DNA from: a virus
IMG/VR virus record: IMGVR_UViG_3300017527_000265
Location: 1 to 51,102 of that record
DNA length: 51,102 nucleotides
Reading direction: 5' to 3' (one strand)
The notes beneath the pieces are model-generated. The model was not told where the DNA came from. It made no database searches and saw only the letters and a list, made by a program, of their open reading frames with translations. Shown here one piece after another: positions 28,801 through 37,761 of the stretch. The translations under genes and the position numbers were made by a program. Every line of letters begins with the position of its first letter. The first letter of the stretch is position 1.

Positions 28801-30814
28801 TGCTCTTGACTTTTCGGATCTATTCTTGGCTGATGGTGGTGTAATAAATATGGACAGTGGTGACGCGACCATTACACACGCTACCGCAAATCTCACCATT
28901 GCTCACACAACGGGTGATGTTGTTTTGTCTGCTGCCGACACCGATCAGGACATTACCTTCACAGTTGATGACGGTGACACCGATTGGGACGTTATGTTAG
29001 ATGGCTCTGCGGGTCAGGTTGTTATCGGCAAAGATGCTGTAGCGTTTGACTATTCAATTAAGTTTGACGCTGCCACCGCTGATGGAACAATCACATGGGA
29101 CCAAGACCCCGGAGAGTGGGATTTTGCGGCTGATATTAAAACTACTGAAGATATTGTCGTGGGCGATGGCAAGTACATAGGATCTGCTACCGACCCACTG
29201 GCGATTCAAATAGAAAATGACGGTGACGTTGTTTTCACAGATGACATTTACCTTTCTGGCAACGACCTTGTATTTGCTGCTGCTGGAACAATTAAAAACG
29301 CTGCTGCTGGTGGCTTGACTATTGACATGACCGACCCATCTGCGGGTGCAGGACAGGACTATGTGACGGTTTCGGGTACACTCCCGATAGCTGACGGTTC
29401 TGACACTTACAGGGGTGTTTATCTGAATTTCGATACCTCTGCCAACCATACAGGAACAAGCAATGCGACGGTCTTGGTAGATATAGCAGCACCGACAGGC
29501 GACCCAAACGCCAATCTTTACGGCATTAGATTGGGTAATTTAACTGGCTCTACGGGTGCTGCCGGGGAAGTTGAATATGGACTTCAGATAGGTACGGGTT
29601 GGGATTCTGACATTCATTTTGCTGACACCACGGCTGTTATAACTACGGGTGGTACACTGACGCTTGAAGGTTTGACGGTTGATGCCGGTGCAGTTTCAGG
29701 TGCGTCCACGCTTGCCATGACTTCAACATTAACGGGAGCAACTGGGATTACCCTGGGTTCAGCGACTACGGATGCTGCAAGCGATTTCACAATGATTATG
29801 GGAGCACGGGACGATGACCCACAATTTGTAATTGCCATGAGCGATGATACAAACGGTGACGTTACTATGACCACTACAAACGGTGACGATGCTGATATTT
29901 CAATTGTCTCCACCGACGATATTATGCTTGACCCAGGTGGAGATGTCATAAATTTTGTCAGCACGACAGAAACCATGTCCCTAACCAACGGGTCTAATTT
30001 ATGGACGTTTGATTCGGCTGGTGACACGTTTGTATTTAATGATGCTACGGATGTGGCAGCTACGCTATCCGCAAACGCACTAACGCTTGACAATGGTGCT
30101 ACAATCACCTTCACCGATGGCGCAAGTGATACTATCACCCATACCGACGACACCGGAATTGCAATGGTTAGTACGTCTGGTACGGTAACTATAGAAAGCG
30201 TGGTATTCACAGGCGGGGCAATGACATCTGTTGCTTCGATTGGGATGAGTGGAGCAATTACTCTTGGAAACGGCGAAATTATAACCAACGCTACGGTAGA
30301 TGATGAAATTGAACTTACAACCGATGACAAGGAAGGAATTATTTTTGACCTTGACACGGGGACTGCGAACGAGGTTGCTATCTTGAGCGGAACCGGCAAG
30401 GGCGTAACCGAGATAAACACCGCACTTAATTTTGTAACTACTGGTATAATTCACGGTGCAATTAAAATTTCAGCTAAATCTGGTGGCTATACTGTTGGGT
30501 CTGATGATCCACATGAATCCTACGGAACAATGTTTGTAAACACAGGTGCAAATAAATACCAACTCCCAACGCCGGCAGCAGGGATGAATTTCTGTATTAT
30601 GTCTGCACAGGGAGACACGAATATTATAACAATTGCGATAGCTGATGCTGACTACATCGTTATTGATGGGGTTAGGGGAACTATCGAAAACAATGATGAT
30701 GCGGCAGAGATTGCTTCCTTGGGGGCAGCGGGTGATCAGATATGTCTAATCGCATACGACGCAACCGACTGGTATGTAATTTCAGATAAAGGAACGTGGG
30801 CCGAAACACCATAA
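25862..30814 (+). CDS. Giant fibre-like protein with Sec signal peptide (1650 aa)
   Basis: AAAGGAGAGAAT precedes the ATG. Residues 1-18 (MKRFIVFFILLMASVSYG) are a good Sec signal peptide, odd for a virion protein. Residues 177-275 contain three 30-residue repeats (start DGSIDAAHLAADVIDE) plus a partial one, as in tail fibres. The rest is Thr/Asp/Ala-rich beta-strand repeats (ADTADAAGEISLVDS type), and the end (YDATDWYVISDKGTW) resembles fibre C-termini. Either an exported fibre-like protein or a virion fibre with a signal-like N-terminus. It contains long antisense open frames, which I treat as shadows of its biased composition. Function beyond this is unknown. Confidence 0.6.
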   Translation: MKRFIVFFILLMASVSYGLEPGLIGVEEGDGSPSAHVWKLIVDNNTLSVSDSIATIDISGAAGGSPITLDIEDDGGDDSTDVDEIATKNDTNDIFTEPSPDKLYIDLSKNWPAADSADAVAADAVTDLGIDWGTGANQVSPADFANEDIGDITITGGSWAIDTVSGANSVDSDVYVDGSIDAAHLAADVIDEGKIADNGIDSEHYNDGSIDAVHLAADIIDETKIADNGIDSEHYNDGSIDKVHLAADVIDETKLEDESIDSEHYNDGSIDPAHLNQTFAVADGFLLDFNSITMTDTVAEGLTVPDCPVSGDPNVDKNFICYDASGDRFLAWEQGEGWVDTSSGSGAGADDSFITYETDGDLSNDLVLTGGAGVDITLSAPTATLSFNATEIDAVTWSDQVNASNIWTFAVSGTDHTMTAGNGLMTFGDAVTVTDLLTASNGVTIGTGTALTLGVVQWDNGSDAIDGDVIANDTIDDDSIDFGDVTGVDLTLTDATAVTATGTVQGEQLTSTDDADINDALTVGNIIIDEAAGTLDFTGVTSATITSSGFGTISFGNEHLITTGNATAAAITATTSMSLGDGDNLNFGTGNYWVGEWNNTNLALEFTTALVAATATDDPMFFIQVDSGAATMTADQDVFGVYKGTTRLFDIDEDGDVYILGKLTIVGTTDDHFMDLTSNAGTPSSAGTNSMYVISSRFKIAEGGTEKDIITPDDTVTWTGSTHSFVGVTSMVLPDTADAAGEISLVDSTDILWLGLQDGAGAWMSFDFTGIDGHNTYVMAWDEASNKFTAQAQAGGSPKWDTVADPTADVNIIHPINVETQFTYTGNFTTGSQFNIEQLTGNPTGGVLFEVTAADANVTVARLGDGTNYTQIGQTGNLTQTGTAAATFANVTTFNENVDINLDAADEEVTISQSNAAGTEDDPLIFIDDDREGATATELGEATIEIDAEGVYAINILDGSLAVEGDIVPTATSGASLGTDALDFSDLFLADGGVINMDSGDATITHATANLTIAHTTGDVVLSAADTDQDITFTVDDGDTDWDVMLDGSAGQVVIGKDAVAFDYSIKFDAATADGTITWDQDPGEWDFAADIKTTEDIVVGDGKYIGSATDPLAIQIENDGDVVFTDDIYLSGNDLVFAAAGTIKNAAAGGLTIDMTDPSAGAGQDYVTVSGTLPIADGSDTYRGVYLNFDTSANHTGTSNATVLVDIAAPTGDPNANLYGIRLGNLTGSTGAAGEVEYGLQIGTGWDSDIHFADTTAVITTGGTLTLEGLTVDAGAVSGASTLAMTSTLTGATGITLGSATTDAASDFTMIMGARDDDPQFVIAMSDDTNGDVTMTTTNGDDADISIVSTDDIMLDPGGDVINFVSTTETMSLTNGSNLWTFDSAGDTFVFNDATDVAATLSANALTLDNGATITFTDGASDTITHTDDTGIAMVSTSGTVTIESVVFTGGAMTSVASIGMSGAITLGNGEIITNATVDDEIELTTDDKEGIIFDLDTGTANEVAILSGTGKGVTEINTALNFVTTGIIHGAIKISAKSGGYTVGSDDPHESYGTMFVNTGANKYQLPTPAAGMNFCIMSAQGDTNIITIAIADADYIVIDGVRGTIENNDDAAEIASLGAAGDQICLIAYDATDWYVISDKGTWAETP
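26390..26686 (+). repeat. Three tandem 90-bp coding repeats plus partial copy
   Basis: Copies start at 26390, 26480 and 26570, with a partial fourth at 26660-26686. Each encodes 30 residues beginning DGSID and ending SEHYN. Third codon positions differ between copies, so they are old and selected at the protein level. Confidence 0.85.
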
Positions 30815-30822
30815 GGAGAATT

Positions 30823-31161
30823 ATGAAAAAACTAATATTAGTATTACTGGCAATCATGTTTGCGACAACCGCAAACGCATGGACACTTAAATGGGACGCT
30901 GTGACAGGGGTAGACGGGTATAAGCTATTCCACAAGGACTTATCCGCAACGTCCTTTACGGAAATTGACGTTGGGACTTCCGCTTCCTACGACCTAACGC
31001 CACTTAACTTATCGGTCGGTACGAGGTATGAGTTTTACGTTATCGCTCACTCACAGGGGTCTACGAGTGCCGAATCTGATCATATCAGGTGGACAGTTCC
31101 AGTTGACCCAATTGTAATTGAACTACCTGACTCACCACAGAGATTGGTGATCGAATTTTAG
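30823..31161 (+). CDS. Exported fibronectin-III-like protein (112 aa)
   Basis: ATG at 30823 is chosen because AAGGAGAA lies 3-8 bases upstream; the GTG at 30796 lacks this. Residues 1-19 (MKKLILVLLAIMFATTANA) are a textbook Sec signal peptide with an AxA cleavage site. The mature part is a single small beta-sandwich (WDAVTGVDGYKLFHKD, then TRYEFYVIAHSQGSTSAESD), matching the fibronectin type III pattern. Probably a binding module outside the cytoplasm. Confidence 0.65.
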   Translation: MKKLILVLLAIMFATTANAWTLKWDAVTGVDGYKLFHKDLSATSFTEIDVGTSASYDLTPLNLSVGTRYEFYVIAHSQGSTSAESDHIRWTVPVDPIVIELPDSPQRLVIEF

Positions 31162-31169
31162 GAGTGGTT

Positions 31170-31985
31170 ATGAAAAAACTAAACGCTTTATTATGTTTTT
31201 GTTTACTGACATTTGTATCATCTCAAGCGGCAATAATTGAGGTTGCTCCGGCTGATGCCAGAATGACCACTATGATTGTGGGTGGGCAGACGGTGGATGG
31301 TGACTCCGCTCTTTACACCGCAGCTACGGTAATTTTTGATTTTGAGCAAAGTGCAGTTGCCACTAAAGGCGGGCATACTTTAACCCCTGCTGTTAATGCT
31401 CCGACATATAGTAACGCCTCTGCCCATGCTGGTACTCAGTATGGCAGTTATTATGCTGTATTTGATGATGCTGATGACGAGCATTTTACATTAGCCGATC
31501 ATGCTAATTTTGACTTTGACGATACTGATTATGCTATAGCCTTTTGGTATTACCCAGAAGCGACTTATGCAACACATATTACGTCAAAATATGATGGGAG
31601 CAATGGCTGGAGGCTCCAAAGTAACTATTCCGACACTAATAAATTAGTAATGCTGCACACCAGTGAGTATTGTTACAGTGGTTTTACGCCAGATATAAAC
31701 ACTTGGTATCATGTTGTTTTATCATACGATCAATCAGATAATGAAATTACGTGGTGGATCACAAAAGCAGGGGAGGCACATGGTAGTGAGGTAGATAATC
31801 AGGCTGTTGCACAGACGACAACGCCCACTTCCAACTCAACCACACTTTATGTAGGAAGTTATTCGACCACTGCAACATTAAATGGTAATTTGGACGAACT
31901 TGTGTTCTTCAAGGGTCGAGAAGTAAATGACGCAGAAGCCCAGTCTATCTATATCGGGGCCGGATCAGGGGGATGGCGTGAATAA
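31170..31985 (+). CDS. Exported LamG/concanavalin-like protein (271 aa)
   Basis: ATG at 31170 follows AGGAG by 5 bases; the GTG at 31164 overlaps that site. Residues 1-20 are a Sec signal peptide (MKKLNALLCFCLLTFVSSQA). The mature protein carries one LamG-type jelly roll: FTLADHANFDFDDTDYAIAF, DINTWYHVVLSYDQSDNEIT, LYVGSYSTTATLNGNLDELV. It is similar to the LamG insert of the nozzle protein at 12930. Likely carbohydrate-binding outside the cell (inference). Confidence 0.65.
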   Translation: MKKLNALLCFCLLTFVSSQAAIIEVAPADARMTTMIVGGQTVDGDSALYTAATVIFDFEQSAVATKGGHTLTPAVNAPTYSNASAHAGTQYGSYYAVFDDADDEHFTLADHANFDFDDTDYAIAFWYYPEATYATHITSKYDGSNGWRLQSNYSDTNKLVMLHTSEYCYSGFTPDINTWYHVVLSYDQSDNEITWWITKAGEAHGSEVDNQAVAQTTTPTSNSTTLYVGSYSTTATLNGNLDELVFFKGREVNDAEAQSIYIGAGSGGWRE

Positions 31986-34900
31986 GAAATTACTTTATTT
32001 TATATTTTTCATCTTGTGGTCTACCCTTGCTTTTGCTGCTGACAAGACATTTGATGCGGGAGAAACTCTTGCCCTCACAGAACACACAACCTGGGACAAT
32101 CTGTATTCTGACGCAACTTCTGGTGATTGGGCTACTGTTACTGGCGCATATAACATAACAGTAACTGGTGATACAGATATTTCCTATGTTTCGTTTCAAA
32201 ACACAGGTAGTATTGTGTTTGAAGACAGTTCTGCAATTCGTCGTTGCGTATTTGAGGGTCAATCGTCTGTAACTCTCGGCACTTCCTCCTCTGCGCTTTC
32301 AGAAAACATTATTCTGGAAAATTCAGATTTCAGAGGGCAAACAGGAACTATTGTTTTTACTGTTACAGGCAGCGACGGCGCGGCAACTGGGGATTTCTGG
32401 ATTACTAATAATACTTTTTATTACACAAGTGAAAAAACAATATACCTGACCAGACGGGACGGGTGTTTATTCAAGGGCAATGTGCTCTATAATACGCAAT
32501 TAGGAGATTGGTCGGGTGCAAGCCTGGTTTCAGGAGGTCATGATTATAGAGAAAACTTCTCAGCATTTGATGATGCCGCATCGGATTCACAGACTCGCAC
32601 TGTAATTATCGCAGGCAACCAGCCCGCTGTCACTTTCGATAAAAATTATCTTTTCTATGATTGGGATAATCCTCATCCGATTTCATTTTCGGGAACTGGA
32701 ACCGGAGGTATTGATTATTTTAGATATAATGTGTTTCAAGTTGTGTGGAACACAGATGGAGCGAATATTGTATCTGCCAACTCTGCCAGGGATATTAATA
32801 TATCATATAATTTAAATATAGGTTCAGGCTCACTAATAAACCTTGTCAACGGTGGATCAACAACGGTTACTGGTAAAAACAACACTTCTTATGGCACAAA
32901 AGAAGGTAATGGTAATGATGGTTTACTATTCCTATCTGAAAGTGGCCCCCATTCTTACACAGTGAATTTGTCGAATAACATTGTATCAGGATCGGTTGAT
33001 ATTGGTGATGCGATTAACTCGATTACTGGAACCCAAACCATTGCATCCTCTGGTTATAACTGGTTTTATAATACTACAAATGATTATGACGATATAACTG
33101 TAACCAGTGGGCCGACAAATGACACAACGGGGACTGACCCTAATTTTGTTGACGCTACCCGTAATTTAACTGATTGGTATGAGGAGCGATATTCGGACGC
33201 TTCTCCAACTAAAGCGAAAGCTGTGGCAAAACTGATTGTGAAAAACGGCTACAACTCAGGCACCAAAAAACAATCTGATGCCGAGATTACTTATGATCAG
33301 CTTGACTTAATAGAGTACGTCAGGGCGGGGTTTGTTCCAGAGGCGGCAGGGATTAATCAAGGCGGGCAGAATTATGAGGACATCGGAGCCTTGGATGACG
33401 AAGGGTGGAACCAATGGGCTGACCACTCTATTGTTAAAAACAGGCGCGACGGAGAAGATGATACAAGTGGGTCGGCATCCGTATCTATTTCTATGGCTAG
33501 AAATGAATTGGAATCTTTTCAGGTTTTTGTCTACGCCGATGGAGCAGCATTAGAAAATGTTGATGTTAGTGTCGGCACTATTTCAAAAGGAGCAAATACG
33601 ATAGATCATGTTTACATCTATAAGGAGCATTACGTTAATTGTGACACAAAGTCAAGAGTAGAATATGAGGCGGGTTATTGGCCTGATGCTCTGCTACCAA
33701 AGGTAGACAGGTATTATAATGAGGTGCGTACAGGTGTGTTTCCAGTTGATGTCACCGCATCTGATGTTCAGGGGTTCTGGATTGATTTAGGAACGACAAG
33801 TTCAACAGACCCAGGGACTTATACTGGAATTGTAACAATCACAGCAGACGGGAAAAAGGACGAGGAAATTACTATTGCGGTCGAGGTGTATGATTTCGCA
33901 CTCGATGCCACATCTAACTTTCCAGGGAATTACATTGTGCGAGCAACTGCGCTTTCTTATGGGCATGGATACGAGCAAAATTTTAATACTGCCACAAGCA
34001 TTGAAATTATCCAACAGTACATGAAACTGTATTTATACGCACGATTAACTCCGGTAATCCGTGGAGATGGCACATCTATGGCGTTCACATGGGATAGCGG
34101 CCCAAAAACTTTAACCATTACAGATTACACACCCTGGCTTGAATATATCTCTGATGCTATGGATGGCACAGCTATCACATCTGGGCCACTGAGCGGAGCA
34201 ACATTCGCAGTACAGCACATGCACAATTACGGAAACGTGGATTGGACTGGTAGTATAGCCGCTGAAGATAAAGAAACGGCAACACGGCAATACTTTCAGC
34301 AAGTTTACGATAAGTTTGAAACTGAGGGATGGGACCCGTTTAATAGATTGTATGGTTCTGTATATGATGAGCCTCCTTGCGGAGCGTCTACTACTTTTCG
34401 AGGGGAAACAAAAAACTATTGTCAGATTGTGAAAATTCAGGCAGACGACTACAATGCGATTAACACTGGTGGTCAAGGTGAATTTAAGAATGTGTATGTC
34501 CACTCAAGCATTAAAGAAGGACTAAGTGATTTTGAGGATGATGGTTTTTACGCACCAAACCAAGCAACTCTTGCATGTCGTAATTGGGATAGAGACTGTG
34601 TTCCAAATGATCCAACTGGTGGCGAACGAAGTGATTACCAAAGTGGCGGTGCTCCCTATTGGACTTACTTAGGGTGTTCTTCTCACGGTTGCCGGGAGAT
34701 GGGTGATAGTACTACTAGTAATCAAATAGACTCTTCGGCTGATGCAGTCGCAATGTATAACCGCGCAGCGTCATTTTGGAGATACTACACCGCAGCGAGT
34801 GGATCTTTTTACTGGGCAATATCGGATTTAAACTATGAGAACGATACCTATGACGATATTTTCAGCGAAGAGTTTGAGGGTAACGGAGAAGGGCATTTAG

Positions 34901-35259
34901 TTTATCCGGGCATTGTGGATAAAGCAGATAGAACATGGGTAGATGGATCGTACTCCGGCAATGGAGATAGCACCCCTGAACTCGGAGGTATAAACGATAT
35001 TCCGATAGCTTCAATGCGCTGGAAGTACCTCAGAGACCAACAGGAAGATTTAGAATATTTCAAACTGGCCGAAGAATCAACCGATAGAGCTACTGTTTTA
35101 GCGACAATCAAATCTGTTTTTAATGACGAGACTGACATTAGATTCGCTTATTGGGATCTTAATATGAGTCCTACTGTTTTGCTTACAGCAAGAGCAGGTG
35201 TTGCGAATTTGATCGACAGCGGTGCAACAATCTCCGGCATGACCATAGGTAAAAAATGA
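31978..35259 (+). CDS. Exported beta-helix/GH123-like glycosidase (1093 aa)
   Basis: GTG at 31978 overlaps the preceding gene by 8 bases and follows GGGGGA; it puts a signal peptide at the very start (MNKKLLYFIFFILWSTLAFA). Residues about 30-430 form a parallel beta-helix (NITVTGDTDISYVSFQNTG, ILENSDFRG). Residues about 478-1030 match the GH123/DUF4091 pattern: ARNELESFQVFVY, YDEP at Y796-P799 with the adjacent Asp-Glu pair described as catalytic in GH123, and WKYLRDQQEDLEYF at the end. GH123 enzymes release N-acetylgalactosamine; substrate here is inference. C-terminus GATISGMTIGKK recurs in the next protein. Confidence 0.65.
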   Translation: MNKKLLYFIFFILWSTLAFAADKTFDAGETLALTEHTTWDNLYSDATSGDWATVTGAYNITVTGDTDISYVSFQNTGSIVFEDSSAIRRCVFEGQSSVTLGTSSSALSENIILENSDFRGQTGTIVFTVTGSDGAATGDFWITNNTFYYTSEKTIYLTRRDGCLFKGNVLYNTQLGDWSGASLVSGGHDYRENFSAFDDAASDSQTRTVIIAGNQPAVTFDKNYLFYDWDNPHPISFSGTGTGGIDYFRYNVFQVVWNTDGANIVSANSARDINISYNLNIGSGSLINLVNGGSTTVTGKNNTSYGTKEGNGNDGLLFLSESGPHSYTVNLSNNIVSGSVDIGDAINSITGTQTIASSGYNWFYNTTNDYDDITVTSGPTNDTTGTDPNFVDATRNLTDWYEERYSDASPTKAKAVAKLIVKNGYNSGTKKQSDAEITYDQLDLIEYVRAGFVPEAAGINQGGQNYEDIGALDDEGWNQWADHSIVKNRRDGEDDTSGSASVSISMARNELESFQVFVYADGAALENVDVSVGTISKGANTIDHVYIYKEHYVNCDTKSRVEYEAGYWPDALLPKVDRYYNEVRTGVFPVDVTASDVQGFWIDLGTTSSTDPGTYTGIVTITADGKKDEEITIAVEVYDFALDATSNFPGNYIVRATALSYGHGYEQNFNTATSIEIIQQYMKLYLYARLTPVIRGDGTSMAFTWDSGPKTLTITDYTPWLEYISDAMDGTAITSGPLSGATFAVQHMHNYGNVDWTGSIAAEDKETATRQYFQQVYDKFETEGWDPFNRLYGSVYDEPPCGASTTFRGETKNYCQIVKIQADDYNAINTGGQGEFKNVYVHSSIKEGLSDFEDDGFYAPNQATLACRNWDRDCVPNDPTGGERSDYQSGGAPYWTYLGCSSHGCREMGDSTTSNQIDSSADAVAMYNRAASFWRYYTAASGSFYWAISDLNYENDTYDDIFSEEFEGNGEGHLVYPGIVDKADRTWVDGSYSGNGDSTPELGGINDIPIASMRWKYLRDQQEDLEYFKLAEESTDRATVLATIKSVFNDETDIRFAYWDLNMSPTVLLTARAGVANLIDSGATISGMTIGKK

Positions 35260-36842
35260 AAAAGCTACCATTCTTAATAGCTGCTTTAATATGCTGGATC
35301 TTGGCATTGTTTTGCATCCTGGGGATTGCTGATGCTGCGACATACTACTACGGTGAGAGTGCAGCCGGTGACGAGGGTGCGAGTAGTTGCGCTAACCGTG
35401 ATGATATAGCTGGACTTAACGCTGATGCACAGTCTATGGTGGCTGATGATACTATCTATCTTTGTGATGACGAAGTGATTAGGACAATGATAACCGTGCC
35501 TGTGTCTGGTTCAGTGGATAGTCCTATAACTTATACTTCGGCACCGGGAGATAGCACCGTGATTAGTGGGGCTGATGTAATAACAGGATGGTCGTCTGGT
35601 GGGAATGGGTATGTAAAAGAAAACATCGGTCAAGCGGGATATGATAATTGTACTGTTGTTTTAGTTGATGGAAGCACTTTATTAACATTTAATGCCGATG
35701 GTGATGAAACAGATATGGCAGAAGGGGAATTCTATCATACTGGTGTGGATGATGATCTTTACATACGACTTTCTGGCGATGCTAATCCATCAGGTTATAC
35801 GATAGAGGCTCAAATTAGGATAGCTTCAATAAGGGCAACTGGTAAGGACTATATTGATATAGAAAATTTACAATTACAGGGTGGCGTATACGGTATTTGG
35901 CTTTTTAAGAATGATGATTACTGGAACATAACAGGCAATACTGTCAAATACACTGGTTCAAAAGGCATAAAATTAGAAGGTGAAAGTGGGCCAGTCACAA
36001 ATAATACAGTGACAAAAAACACTCTTCAATACATCGGTGGCGCAGGTGTTACAGACATTAGCCCTTTTGCAATGCATATAGATGCTGATGCTGGATTTCC
36101 TAGTATCAATAACGTTATTTCAGAAAATTTAATTGAGTATCCCCAACTTGGTTTTATCTACATATCCAACTCTGACTCAAACACCATTACAGGAAATAAG
36201 GTGCTTGGGGTAACTGCAAGTAATACTATTCATCTTACTGGCAGCGATAGCAATATAGTTGGATATAACATTATTGAAACCTCTGGTGATTGGGGTATCG
36301 GGATAGCTGACGGTTCACAGGACAATAAAATTTACAATAACACTATTGACGGAACTGGGACAAATGGTGGTTGCATAAGAGCTTATAGTACCGCAGGTAG
36401 CGCCAATTTGATAAAAAATAACATCGTATATGGTGCTTTAGGTTTACGTGTTGATAGCGGTGGAGAAACCGATTTAGAGTCTGATTATAATTGCTTTTAT
36501 AGAAGTGCGGGAGACATTGTGACATGGGCGGGAACGGGTTATAATGATTCTGAATTTACAGACTACAAAACTGCGTCGGAGCAAGATGCGGAGTCTATTA
36601 CATCAGACCCACTCCTAACCGACCCCGGCAACGATAACTTCACCCTGCAATCCACAAGCCCCGCAAAAAATACAGGCGTAGATTTAGGTGATACATATAC
36701 CAACGGTTTAAATCACAACTCGTCATGGCCGGATTCTGTTTCAACGTTAAACCAGGATAACTATGGATCGGGATGGGAAATCGGGGCTTTTGTATTTACT
36801 GGCGCAACAATGTCAGGCATAACGATAGGCAAGATAGAATGA
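35256..36842 (+). CDS. Exported parallel beta-helix protein (528 aa)
   Basis: Overlaps the previous stop by 4 bases (ATGA). Signal peptide at residues 1-27 ends ADA. From about residue 150 to 440 the repeating asparagine ladder (YWNITGNTVKYTG, NNTVTKNTLQYIG, SNTITGNKVLG, DNKIYNNTIDG) is a right-handed beta-helix of pectate-lyase type, as in many polysaccharide-active proteins. TDPGNDNFTLQSTSPAKNTG is the usual end-cap. C-terminus GATMSGITIGK nearly repeats that of the previous protein. Likely acts on or binds glycans outside the cytoplasm. Confidence 0.65.
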   Translation: MKKLPFLIAALICWILALFCILGIADAATYYYGESAAGDEGASSCANRDDIAGLNADAQSMVADDTIYLCDDEVIRTMITVPVSGSVDSPITYTSAPGDSTVISGADVITGWSSGGNGYVKENIGQAGYDNCTVVLVDGSTLLTFNADGDETDMAEGEFYHTGVDDDLYIRLSGDANPSGYTIEAQIRIASIRATGKDYIDIENLQLQGGVYGIWLFKNDDYWNITGNTVKYTGSKGIKLEGESGPVTNNTVTKNTLQYIGGAGVTDISPFAMHIDADAGFPSINNVISENLIEYPQLGFIYISNSDSNTITGNKVLGVTASNTIHLTGSDSNIVGYNIIETSGDWGIGIADGSQDNKIYNNTIDGTGTNGGCIRAYSTAGSANLIKNNIVYGALGLRVDSGGETDLESDYNCFYRSAGDIVTWAGTGYNDSEFTDYKTASEQDAESITSDPLLTDPGNDNFTLQSTSPAKNTGVDLGDTYTNGLNHNSSWPDSVSTLNQDNYGSGWEIGAFVFTGATMSGITIGKIE

Positions 36843-37045
36843 ATGGAATAGACAAAGAATCCTTAAAAGAAATGTCCCTAAATGATATGGTCAGGGGACT
36901 AATAGATATGGTCTACCACATGCAGGAGTCAGCCGAAAAGTACAGGGAGGAACAGCCACCGAAATGCGCCAAACGATTTGTCCAGATACGCCATGTTAAA
37001 ATAGCCGGGATTGCGTTGGGACCGACGCAACTATTTCTGGAGTAA
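36839..37045 (+). CDS. Small hypothetical protein (68 aa)
   Basis: ATG at 36839 overlaps the previous stop (ATGA); a longer frame upstream is only shadow. Helical N-terminal half (LNDMVRGLIDMVYHMQES), basic middle. No known family. Confidence 0.5.
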   Translation: MNGIDKESLKEMSLNDMVRGLIDMVYHMQESAEKYREEQPPKCAKRFVQIRHVKIAGIALGPTQLFLE

Positions 37046-37065
37046 GCATCGAGTAAGGAGACACA

Positions 37066-37527
37066 ATGACACAATCTGATGATTGTAAACATTGCTTAAC
37101 TGGGATAGGTGAATTAAAAGGCCAACTTATGATTTTAAACGGCTCCATAATGAAGATTTTCTATGCGCTTATAGCCTTGGCCGGAGCATCTGTAGGTACG
37201 AAGTTTATAGGGACGCCGTGGTACATTGATATTGCGATGCACGCGACCATGTTTTCTGCGATTTTCGTAGGGCTTATCACAGTCGCTAAACGTAAGTGTT
37301 TGTCGAGATGGGAGAAATTTATCAGGGTTACGTTTGTCACGTATTGCGCGTATATCACGACATTGCGAATCTTTCATTACCAGACTGGAACAGCTTTGAC
37401 GCAAAATGAAGGCGCGATTGCAAATCTATTGATAACCACATTGGCAATTGGATTTATCGGACTCGCATGGAGGCGGGACTCACAACGACGAGATGGAAAA
37501 CGGAGATATGATGACAGCAAGGTGTGA
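37066..37527 (+). CDS. Four-segment membrane protein, possible holin (153 aa)
   Basis: AAGGAG ribosome site. Four hydrophobic segments, at about residues 29-47, 55-75, 85-103 and 119-134. Both ends are hydrophilic; the C-terminus is basic (RRDSQRRDGKRRYDDSK). The N-terminus has a CKHC pair. Position at the end of the late gene run is where holins occur, but no endolysin is nearby, so holin is a guess. Confidence 0.5.
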   Translation: MTQSDDCKHCLTGIGELKGQLMILNGSIMKIFYALIALAGASVGTKFIGTPWYIDIAMHATMFSAIFVGLITVAKRKCLSRWEKFIRVTFVTYCAYITTLRIFHYQTGTALTQNEGAIANLLITTLAIGFIGLAWRRDSQRRDGKRRYDDSKV

Positions 37528-37744
37528 TGCGGAAAAAGCAGCCGAGAGAATCCGAGAGAATCAAACTATCACCGAAATGGAAATCTTGCAAATAGAGATT
37601 TTCTTGCGGCAGTGTTGTAAAAATTGCCAGGTGTTGAATCGGACCCTCAACAAATTTTTAGCCGATAAAAAGCGCCGGTCTAACGAAGCTAATTGCCCGA
37701 CGACATCTGAGGAAACCAAAAAAGCTAAATGGTGGCAGTTTTAG
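37511..37744 (+). CDS. Small coiled-coil protein with CCxxC (77 aa)
   Basis: Overlaps the membrane protein gene in another frame; GGAG 5 bases upstream of 37511 decides the start (37508 is also possible). Helical, charged, with QCCKNCQ in the middle. Last gene of the forward late block. A weak AT-rich inverted repeat (TAGTTAC/GTAACTA) follows at 37742-37764. Confidence 0.45.
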   Translation: MTARCDAEKAAERIRENQTITEMEILQIEIFLRQCCKNCQVLNRTLNKFLADKKRRSNEANCPTTSEETKKAKWWQF

Positions 37745-37761
37745 TTACGAAGTTACTGTAA

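Noticed and set aside
26824-30420. Long open frames of 262 and 268 codons on the reverse strand inside the giant fibre gene
   Set aside because: Their Val/Ser/Pro-rich translations mirror the Thr/Asp/Ala bias of the forward gene, they lack ribosome sites and domains, and the forward frame has a clear start and signal peptide.
36773-36838. Longer start for the 68-residue protein
   Set aside because: The extension lies entirely inside the beta-helix gene and reads as non-coding Arg/Asn-rich sequence; the ATGA start at 36839 is the operon's usual arrangement.
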